Shown here: one piece after another, positions 57,891-64,000 of the stretch
How the letters are laid out: every line of letters starts with the position of its first letter
Numbering within the stretch: the stretch's first letter is position 1
From: Geomonas propionica
Lineage (GTDB): Bacteria; Desulfobacterota; Desulfuromonadia; Geobacterales; Geobacteraceae
Assembly (NCBI RefSeq): GCF_016458235.1
Contig: NZ_JAEMHK010000005.1
Location: 217,268 to 281,267, forward strand
Direction: 5' to 3'
Length of the DNA stretch: 64,000 nucleotides
Notes under the pieces: generated by a model
What the model was told of the DNA's origin: nothing
The model's input: only the letters and a program-made list of their open reading frames with translations
The model's database searches: none
Translations under genes and position numbers: made by a program

Positions 57891-60800
57891 ATGTCCCTTT
57901 CCGATTACTTCCAGGAGCACGAGGAACAAGCTTTTGTCGCCAAAGCGCTGGCGACCGCAGTCACCATCACTGTCATAAAAGGTTCCTTTCCGGGTCTCAT
58001 TTCGCTTCTCTATCTTCTCTTGCCGTTGGTATTCCTGGTCGTACTTAGGTTCCATGCCGCCGCAAGTGGCGTCGACGCAACGGCGCTGCTTCGGGAGCAT
58101 ATCACCTTCTTCCCGATGATGAGCACCGAGGACGAGCGGCGCAGCGAAATCAAACCTTGGGTCACGTATTCCCTTATCCTCGCAAACGTCCTTATCTTCT
58201 ACTTCTTCGAAATGCAGGTCCCTTATGAAACCATCTCGGACAACCTGATCTTCCTGCCGCACAAACCTGACCTGTTCAACGTCCCCTTAAGTGCATTCAC
58301 CTCAATGTTTCTCCACGGCAGTAACGGCCACCTCTGGGGCAACATGACGTTCCTCTGGGTGATAGGCTCTGCGGTTGAACGACGCGTGGGGAAGAAACGC
58401 TTCTTCTGGTGTTACCTCGCGACGGGCCTCATTGGCGGGCTGGTCTTCATCCTCGTGGAGTTTCTCTTCCACGGTCGGGCCGGGCATGCTCTAGGCGCCT
58501 CGGGCGCCATCGCCGGCATCATGGGAATCTTCGCCGTTCGGTGCTACTTCAAGACGATGACCTTTCCGATCCCCATTCTGGGCATCTTCTCCCTTATCCT
58601 GCCGGTCAGCTTGAAGGTGCGGCTCAACTCGCTTGTGATCATGTCCCTGTTTTTCCTCTCAGACCTCTCCGGAGGCCTTGAGCAGATCAGCGGCGAAGGC
58701 TCCATGATTGGCCATTGGGCGCACCTGGGCGGGATGATCTCCGGGATGCTGGTAGCCGGATACCTCAAACTCGGCGATGACGCCGTCGAAGAGCGGCACC
58801 TCGAGATAGGCATCAAGGCGTCGGTGGCGGCGACCGGCTTTCAGGGGGGCGCGCGATCGATGCAGATCGCCCTGGACCGTAACCCGAACAACGTCGATGC
58901 CCTATTGGGCATGGCCCGGATTAAGACGAAGTTTCACAGCTCCCCTGAAGGAAAAGCGCTCTACGAGAACGCACTGGAATTATTGCTCGTTGAACGACCG
59001 GCCGAGGTTGCGGAGGTGCTTGGGGAGTACCTTGGCAAGTATCATACTCCCCCCTCAGTCCCTAATTTGGTGACCCGTCTGGCAGAAGCAATGGGCAAGG
59101 CGGGTAGGACCGAACTCCAGATTCCATGCCTGGAACGCGTGGTCGAGGTTTTGGAAGTCCCGGCGCCCCAGCGGGAAAAAGCCCTCTACCAGCTGGCGAC
59201 CCTGCTTGAGTTCACGAGCTGCTTTGAGGCGGCCCGCAGCCGGTTTGCTCAATTTGTTTTCGAGTATCCGCACTCTGTGCTGGCTGAAAAAGCACGAGAG
59301 CGGGCCGATGGCGAGGTGTTCCGGCCCCGGCGCCCCAGCCCCGCGCAGGAGGTTGCATCGGCCCCGTTGTGCCCCTCTTGCAACACCACAATGACCATAC
59401 GCCGCTCTACCTCGGGACCCAAGATGGGGGTCCCGTTCTGGGTCTGCGGCGCTTACCCTGCCTGCCGCACCTTTCAACCGGTTGCAAGCACCGATGCTAC
59501 AGAAGGTACGCCCCGTCAGCGGCCGGCGCCGCCTCCGGAGCGCTACCGGCTCGTCTTTGACGGCACGATCGGCTTCACCTGCGATCCGAAGGAGACTAAG
59601 GACAGCCTGGTGCAACTTTTCCGCTGCGGGCGTGATCAGGTTGACAGGCTTTGCAACGGGACTCCCACTGTGCTGAAGCGGGACCTCGATTACGCGGCCG
59701 CCCTCAAATACAAGGAAGCGATCTGCCGCACCGGCGCCCTCTGCACCATAGAGAAGGAAGAAGTTCCTGTCCGTTACGAGGCGCCGCCGTCCGTGCAGGC
59801 CGCATCGGCACCGGCACCGTCACAGCCTCAGGCGTCCGCAGCCAAGGCTGAGGCAGCCGCTCCCTTCTTATGTCCCAAATGCGGGCATGCCCAGGAGAAG
59901 CATGAATCGTGCGTTGCTTGTGGTGTTTATTTTGCCAAGGTGGCTAAACTGGCGGAGCGAGAGTTCGATGATTTCCGTAACAACCTGGAATCCAACTCCA
60001 CAGGAACAATGCACAGGTCGCGGCCCCAACTGTTGCTTAAACCTGTAACATGGTTTGCCGGAAAATTCCCCACTCGTATAGCTCAGTTTTCAGCAGTGGC
60101 TTCATTCTTCGTGCTGATCTTCAGCTGTTACTTCATGGTGGGTTTCGCCGATGATTATCTCAGCGACACCAAAGCCCATGCCTTACAGGCCAATTCCGCT
60201 CTTAAGTCCTGCTTTGATAAAGGAAAGCCTGACGCCGTCCAGATCAGGGGACTTCTGGCCGCGCATGACTTCAAAAACCTGGAAAAACTCTACGAAGGCT
60301 ACTTGGACCAGTACAGAAAAGACGTCAGCTATGAAATCTACCTTCATGAGGCCTATCAGCTCTTTTCGCCAGAACATGGTATAGCGGCCGAGGATTTCGA
60401 TGTGTGGGTGGCAACAACAGGCTCACCTGTGGCCTATGCCGCCAGAGGCACCTACAAGGCGGAACAGGGGTTCCTGGTGCGGGGGACTAAATACATCGAT
60501 GAAACCCCTCAGTCCAACCTGGACCAGATGCAGCGTTTGCACGACGATGCTACCACTGACCTACAGACGGCACTTGCCGCCAACCCCTTACTGATGCCGG
60601 CGTATAGCTCGCTATTGCGGATGGCAAAAACCTCCAATATGTCCTTTTCGCCCAAACAGATAGTTGATCAGGCCGTGAATGCGGATAAACGCGCCTACGC
60701 CGTGAGATTCGAGTACATCGTTTCGTTGGAGCCCAGGTGGGGCGGGTCGTACGGGGAGATGTCGGATTTCGCCACGAGCGCTACCAAGTACAGCAACCTC

Positions 60801-61067
60801 AACCCGCGTTTATGGTGTCTGCTCGGGGCGGTAGAATCTGACCGTGCTGACGACCTCTATCGCTCCGGAGAATTTGCTTCGGCCATACGCCGCTATACCA
60901 AAGCGCTGAAATACGGCGACCGCACGTCGCTGCTGAAGTATCGCGCCGGATGCTACTTCGAATTGTATAAGAAAGCTGAGGCCATCGCTGACTATCGCAA
61001 GGCACTCTACTACGACCCAACCGATGAAAAGGCCCAAGTTGAGCTAGCCGTAGCTAATGGAAGCTAG
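57891..61067 (+). CDS. Rhomboid protease fused to zinc-finger and DUF4034/TPR domains
   Basis: 1058 residues. Residues about 88-295: complete rhomboid core with HGSNGHLWGNM (His142, His147, Asn151), nucleophile Ser204 in LGASGAIAGIMG, and catalytic His278 in GHWAHLGGMISG. Residues about 305-475: helical repeats of TPR type. Residues 494-525: topoisomerase I-like C4 finger (Cys494, 497, 519, 525; WVCGAYPACRTF). Residues about 550-622: small domain (YRLVFDGTIGFTCDPKETKD). Residues 661-677: zinc ribbon (Cys661, 664, 674, 677). TM about 733-753. The rest resembles DUF4034 (LLAAHDFKNLEKLYEGYLDQ, LHEAYQLF) and TPR (SAIRRYTKALKYGD). Both zinc sites would be cytosolic. Weak ribosome-binding site. Substrate and role unknown; I know of no characterised protein with this order. 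Confidence 0.85.
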   Translation: MSLSDYFQEHEEQAFVAKALATAVTITVIKGSFPGLISLLYLLLPLVFLVVLRFHAAASGVDATALLREHITFFPMMSTEDERRSEIKPWVTYSLILANVLIFYFFEMQVPYETISDNLIFLPHKPDLFNVPLSAFTSMFLHGSNGHLWGNMTFLWVIGSAVERRVGKKRFFWCYLATGLIGGLVFILVEFLFHGRAGHALGASGAIAGIMGIFAVRCYFKTMTFPIPILGIFSLILPVSLKVRLNSLVIMSLFFLSDLSGGLEQISGEGSMIGHWAHLGGMISGMLVAGYLKLGDDAVEERHLEIGIKASVAATGFQGGARSMQIALDRNPNNVDALLGMARIKTKFHSSPEGKALYENALELLLVERPAEVAEVLGEYLGKYHTPPSVPNLVTRLAEAMGKAGRTELQIPCLERVVEVLEVPAPQREKALYQLATLLEFTSCFEAARSRFAQFVFEYPHSVLAEKARERADGEVFRPRRPSPAQEVASAPLCPSCNTTMTIRRSTSGPKMGVPFWVCGAYPACRTFQPVASTDATEGTPRQRPAPPPERYRLVFDGTIGFTCDPKETKDSLVQLFRCGRDQVDRLCNGTPTVLKRDLDYAAALKYKEAICRTGALCTIEKEEVPVRYEAPPSVQAASAPAPSQPQASAAKAEAAAPFLCPKCGHAQEKHESCVACGVYFAKVAKLAEREFDDFRNNLESNSTGTMHRSRPQLLLKPVTWFAGKFPTRIAQFSAVASFFVLIFSCYFMVGFADDYLSDTKAHALQANSALKSCFDKGKPDAVQIRGLLAAHDFKNLEKLYEGYLDQYRKDVSYEIYLHEAYQLFSPEHGIAAEDFDVWVATTGSPVAYAARGTYKAEQGFLVRGTKYIDETPQSNLDQMQRLHDDATTDLQTALAANPLLMPAYSSLLRMAKTSNMSFSPKQIVDQAVNADKRAYAVRFEYIVSLEPRWGGSYGEMSDFATSATKYSNLNPRLWCLLGAVESDRADDLYRSGEFASAIRRYTKALKYGDRTSLLKYRAGCYFELYKKAEAIADYRKALYYDPTDEKAQVELAVANGS

Positions 61068-61150
61068 TGGGGGTGAGTCGGCAATAAGGCGATATAACTT
61101 GTGCAAGGACTGCGTTATAGTTGACCTACTGTGACAGCAGGAGGTACGGC

Positions 61151-61663
61151 ATGAAGAAATTATCGCTGTGGTTGACGCTTTTGTCGTCTGGATGCGCGGG
61201 GATGCCTGAGCGGGTTAAACCGGTCGATAATTTCGACGTGCAGAAGTACCTGGGCAATTGGTACGAGGTCGCACGCCTGGACCACTCCTTCGAACGTGGC
61301 CTGAGCCGGGTCACTGCGGAGTACAGCTTGCGGGAAGATGGTGGCCTCAAGGTGATCAACCGGGGCTACATGGCTAAAGAAAACAGGTGGAAGGAAGCCA
61401 CCGGCAAGGCATATTTTGCAGACACTTTTGACAAGGGCTACCTGAAGGTTTCCTTCTTCGGCCCCTTTTACGGCTCCTATGTTATAGTTGACCTCGACCA
61501 CGAGAACTACCAATACTCCTTGGTCTGCGGTCCTAACACAAACTACCTGTGGATCCTGTCACGAACTCCGGAGATGCAAGCTTCAGTCAGAGACCGCTTG
61601 GTTGCAAAGGCTGCCTCACTAGGCTTCGACACCAGCAAGTTGATCTATGTCAGTCACAACTAA
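61151..61663 (+). CDS. Lipocalin, Blc type, outer-membrane lipoprotein
   Basis: 170 residues with a short lipoprotein signal (LSLWLTLLSSGC, lipobox SSGC, Cys15). Lipocalin landmarks: VDNFDVQKYLGNWYEVARLD (GxWYEVAR), YSLREDGGLKVINRG, KVSFFGPFYGSYVIVDLDHE, and the third motif LWILSRTPEM. Bacterial Blc binds lysophospholipids or fatty acids at the outer membrane. The start at 61151 has GGAGG six bases upstream. It precedes the multihaem cytochrome by 34 bp and is probably co-transcribed with it, an unusual pairing. Confidence 0.93.
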   Translation: MKKLSLWLTLLSSGCAGMPERVKPVDNFDVQKYLGNWYEVARLDHSFERGLSRVTAEYSLREDGGLKVINRGYMAKENRWKEATGKAYFADTFDKGYLKVSFFGPFYGSYVIVDLDHENYQYSLVCGPNTNYLWILSRTPEMQASVRDRLVAKAASLGFDTSKLIYVSHN

Positions 61664-61697
61664 GAAGTGGTGACGTCTGCAATAGGAGGAGGGAGAG

Positions 61698-63494
61698 ATG
61701 TACGGATTTCCTTGCCCGACAACTGCTGTAACGACGATAGTCCGCTGCCGTTGCCTTCTGTTCTCGTTTCTTTCCCTCCTTCTGCTATTTTCCACTGACG
61801 TCCGCGCTGCCTTGGCACTTGACACCTGTACCGATTGCCATGGCAATCCTGCCAAAATGACCTCTTTGGGTTTTCCCCACCTTACTGTTACCTCCGAAGA
61901 GGTGAAACGGCAGTCGGGGATGAGCGCGGGGTGTGTCGATTGCCACATGGGCGATCCTTCCAGTTCGGATCGTACCGCCGCTCATCAGGGGATGGGACGA
62001 CTGCACTTGGTGCGCAAGAAGGGGATGCTAGCCGAGACGACTGAACGGTCGGCCCCCCTGGAACTGACCGGCAATCCCATGACCCGCATCAAGAACCAAG
62101 TCATCAAAGACGGGAAGGTGGTCATCGATCCCAATGTAGCCCTGGTCCTGTACCAGGACAAACGCCTGGATAACCTTTCCCAGGATTTCTCTACTATCGA
62201 GAACACCTGCGGTTCCTGCCACGCCAAGGAGTTTACCGAGTTCACCCGGAGTACGATGGGGCAAAACGGCAAGCAGAGCCGCTTCCAAAGCTGGAGCGAC
62301 CCGCAGCGCGGTCCGCATAACTGCGGCGCCTGGTTCGATGGCAACTACGATAAGATTGCCCCCAACACCGCCGTTCCCTTTTCAAGGGAGCAAAGCGCGC
62401 TCAACCAGCGCAGTTGCAATACCTGCCACGTCGGGTGCCTTGATTGTCACTATGACCCTCAGCCACGCTCTGCAGCCAACCCGAGGGCGGGGATGCACTC
62501 CTTCAACCGGGTGCCCAAACCGGAGAGCTGCTACGGTGGCGGCCGCGGCCAGATCTGCCACGCCGGTCCGGAGGAGCGCCGCCGGGGCGCCGGCTATTTC
62601 GGTGGAAGCTACGCCAACCCGGAAGGGATGGAGCCGGACGTCCATCAGGTGAAGAAGGTTGTCTGCCTTGACTGCCACGAGAACAGCGGATCCAACAGCG
62701 GACTGGGCCATGCCATGGTCAAGCGGCAGGGGCGCTGCGACAAATGCCACGAGCGGCAACTCGCCAGCCACCAGAGGTCGCTGCACAAGTCGCTCGCCTG
62801 CGAGGCCTGCCATGTACAGAATGTCTCGGGGTACCAGGGGACCTATTGGGGGCCGGGCAAGCTGGCGGGAATTGAGACTCCGTACTTCAAATACAAGGAA
62901 TACTACGGGATCATGAAGGAGCCGATCTTGATCCGCGATCAGAAGGGGCGCTGGATTCCGGTGAAACCTTTCCCTATGGCGGTCATGAATCAGAAGGAGT
63001 CTGCGCTGAAGCCGGGGTTGCACTGGCGTTGGCCCGCGGATCTGCCCGACCTGCAGCGCACCGACGACGCCTTCGGCTATGTCGGGCTCGTTGGCGGCCT
63101 CCCTGAGAATAACCGGGCCCTGCTCTGGATCCAGATGGACAAGGTGTCCCACAAATACGGGAAAAGCCGCTCCTGTGCCTCTTGTCACGATTTGCTTGAC
63201 GGTGAGCAGCGCCAAGTGGTGCAATGGGACTTCAGCGACGCTGGCGCCTTGCCCTTCAGCGGCAGCCACACGGTGACGGCGGGTAAGAAAGGGCTTTCAA
63301 TACGTGATATGAAGTCCGAAAAGATCGAAGTCTCTGCCGATTACCGTCTCTCCAGCCTGGCGCCGTGGTTCTACCTGAAGGACCGCTGGCACATTGACGG
63401 CGATTTCTCGTTGCCGTCGATCAAAGACCGGGAGTTGTACACAAGCGTCCGGGGAGATGTCGGCAAGGCACGCTCGGCAAAGGTAATTCATTGA
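61698..63494 (+). CDS. Periplasmic/extracellular multihaem c-type cytochrome
   Basis: 598 residues with signal peptide (LLFSFLSLLLLFSTDVRAAL). Nine CXXCH sites at residues 44-48, 79-83, 171-175, 240-244, 247-251, 323-327, 347-351, 368-372 and 493-497. A tenth candidate is Cys278-X8-Cys287-His288 (CYGGGRGQICH). Many other His may serve as sixth ligands. The last ~100 residues (LSSLAPWFYLKDRWHIDGDF) carry no haem. Such proteins carry electrons across the periplasm or to external acceptors in Geobacteraceae. AGGAGGGAG is right upstream of the ATG. It lies between a lipocalin and a small Cys-rich protein. The acceptor is unknown. Confidence 0.93.
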   Translation: MYGFPCPTTAVTTIVRCRCLLFSFLSLLLLFSTDVRAALALDTCTDCHGNPAKMTSLGFPHLTVTSEEVKRQSGMSAGCVDCHMGDPSSSDRTAAHQGMGRLHLVRKKGMLAETTERSAPLELTGNPMTRIKNQVIKDGKVVIDPNVALVLYQDKRLDNLSQDFSTIENTCGSCHAKEFTEFTRSTMGQNGKQSRFQSWSDPQRGPHNCGAWFDGNYDKIAPNTAVPFSREQSALNQRSCNTCHVGCLDCHYDPQPRSAANPRAGMHSFNRVPKPESCYGGGRGQICHAGPEERRRGAGYFGGSYANPEGMEPDVHQVKKVVCLDCHENSGSNSGLGHAMVKRQGRCDKCHERQLASHQRSLHKSLACEACHVQNVSGYQGTYWGPGKLAGIETPYFKYKEYYGIMKEPILIRDQKGRWIPVKPFPMAVMNQKESALKPGLHWRWPADLPDLQRTDDAFGYVGLVGGLPENNRALLWIQMDKVSHKYGKSRSCASCHDLLDGEQRQVVQWDFSDAGALPFSGSHTVTAGKKGLSIRDMKSEKIEVSADYRLSSLAPWFYLKDRWHIDGDFSLPSIKDRELYTSVRGDVGKARSAKVIH

Positions 63495-63513
63495 AAGGGA
63501 ATAGGGGATCGCG

Positions 63514-63678
63514 ATGTTTGAAACGCAGTACAACGAGGAGATGGAAGCGGAGGTAAGGCGGTTGGAGGCGAAAAAGCGGGCCGAAGAGTCGGGGCACCCG
63601 GAATGGGAGAATGCCTGTGCTTCCTGCGGTTGCCAACTCGCAGGAACCGACAATCGGCTCTGTCAGAACTGCTGCTAA
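63514..63678 (+). CDS. Small Cys-rich zinc-ribbon-like protein, 54 aa
   Basis: 54 codons: MFETQYNEEMEAEVRRLEAK forms a charged helix, ending in a Cys cluster CASCGCQLAGTDNRLCQNCC (CxxCxC then CxxCC), a zinc-ribbon- or rubredoxin-like pair of knuckles. Stop TAA at 63676. TAGGGG lies eight bases upstream of the ATG. It starts 19 bp after the cytochrome on the same strand, so it is in the operon. It has no signal peptide and so would be cytosolic; it could aid metal or haem handling, but this is a guess. Confidence 0.7.
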   Translation: MFETQYNEEMEAEVRRLEAKKRAEESGHPEWENACASCGCQLAGTDNRLCQNCC

Positions 63679-63702
63679 AGGTGGTTCCTGGGCGGCCCTA
63701 AA

Positions 63703-64000
63703 CTGGAGCCAGTTCATTCCAATCTGGATCCGTTTTGAGAAAATTAGCTACCATTTTTTTCAAAACGGATCCGTTTCCTTCTAATCTGGCGCCGGTTCAC
63801 CCTGATCTGGATCCGTTTTGAGAAAAGTAGCTACCATTTATTTTAAAACGGATCCGTTTCCTTCTAATCTGGAGCCAGTTCCTTCTAATCTGGATCCGTT
63901 TTGAGAGAAGTAGCTACCATTTTTTTTAAACCGGATCCGTTTCCTTCTAATCTGGAGCCAGTTCATCCTAATCTGGATCCGTTTTGAGAAAAGTAGCTAC
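63703..64000 (+). repeat. 83-bp tandem repeat with internal hairpins, runs off window
   Basis: At least 3.3 copies. The word CTGGATCCGTTTTGAG begins at 63724, 63807, 63890 and 63973, an exact 83-bp period. Each unit has GGATCCGTTTT with its inverse AAAACGGATCC about 25 bases on, a palindrome GTAGCTAC between them in most copies, and a third short palindrome CTGGAGCCAG or CTGGCGCCGG. No frame is open through it. Confidence 0.95.

Overview
The window reads as a chromosomal segment of a high-GC, anaerobic, metal-respiring deltaproteobacterium, most likely Geobacteraceae (Geobacter/Geomonas/Citrifermentans type). Reasons: a secreted multihaem c-type cytochrome, a haem-binding sensor with GGDEF and EAL domains, bacteriohaemerythrin, NtrC-type two-component control, a MucR-type regulator with a lysine/alanine tail, and short palindromic repeats scattered between genes. 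The lineage call is inference; no rRNA or other marker gene is present. I see no prophage, IS element or CRISPR array. The only trace of mobility is a truncated antitoxin fragment beside a tRNA.

Layout. 0-5 kb: partial thioesterase, rhomboid protease, PPOX-fold protein, a 59-residue DUF2007-like protein, DoxX, a candidate structured RNA, a single-domain response regulator, a 28-bp tandem repeat and an uncharacterised charged protein. 5-9 kb (minus): an operon of NtrC-type regulator, sensor kinase and bacteriohaemerythrin, which looks like a redox or oxygen sensing unit. 9.6-18.6 kb (plus): small membrane protein, DUF3124 protein, P-type cation ATPase, Kef-type antiporter, glycogen phosphorylase, CheW. 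18.9-21.6 kb: small membrane protein behind a sigma-54-like site, and a secreted Gly-rich/PKD-repeat protein. 21.7-26 kb (minus): Ppx/GppA, helix-hairpin-helix protein, SixA, then a three-gene operon of HTH/Cys-tail protein, unknown protein and ACT-like protein. 26.3-32 kb: M20 amidohydrolase, DUF3300 protein, hybrid histidine kinase. 32.2-35 kb: a cobalt/nickel ECF transporter (CbiMN-CbiQ-CbiO) behind a strong promoter. 35-41.4 kb: cold-shock protein, DUF188 protein, a J-domain/LRR protein, two transsulfuration PLP enzymes under a SAM-I riboswitch, and a MucR-type regulator.

41.7-53.4 kb is a long co-directional envelope-lipid region. It starts with an acyl-ACP synthetase/ACP/acyltransferase fusion followed at 25 bp by a Spinster-like MFS carrier, an arrangement that recalls the LplT-Aas lysophospholipid repair pair. 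It continues with two lipoproteins, an AI-2E-family permease, a secreted START-like protein, and an ABC ATPase/FtsX-like permease/AttH-lipocalin trio. 53.6-57.5 kb: tRNA-Ala(GGC), a haem-DUF3365/PAS/GGDEF/EAL protein, tRNA-Leu(CAA) and the antitoxin remnant.

57.9-64 kb is the most unusual region. It holds a 1058-residue rhomboid fused to two kinds of zinc finger and a DUF4034/TPR domain, then a lipocalin, a cytochrome with nine CXXCH sites plus a CX8CH motif, a 54-residue Cys-rich protein, and an 83-bp hairpin-bearing tandem repeat that runs off the window.
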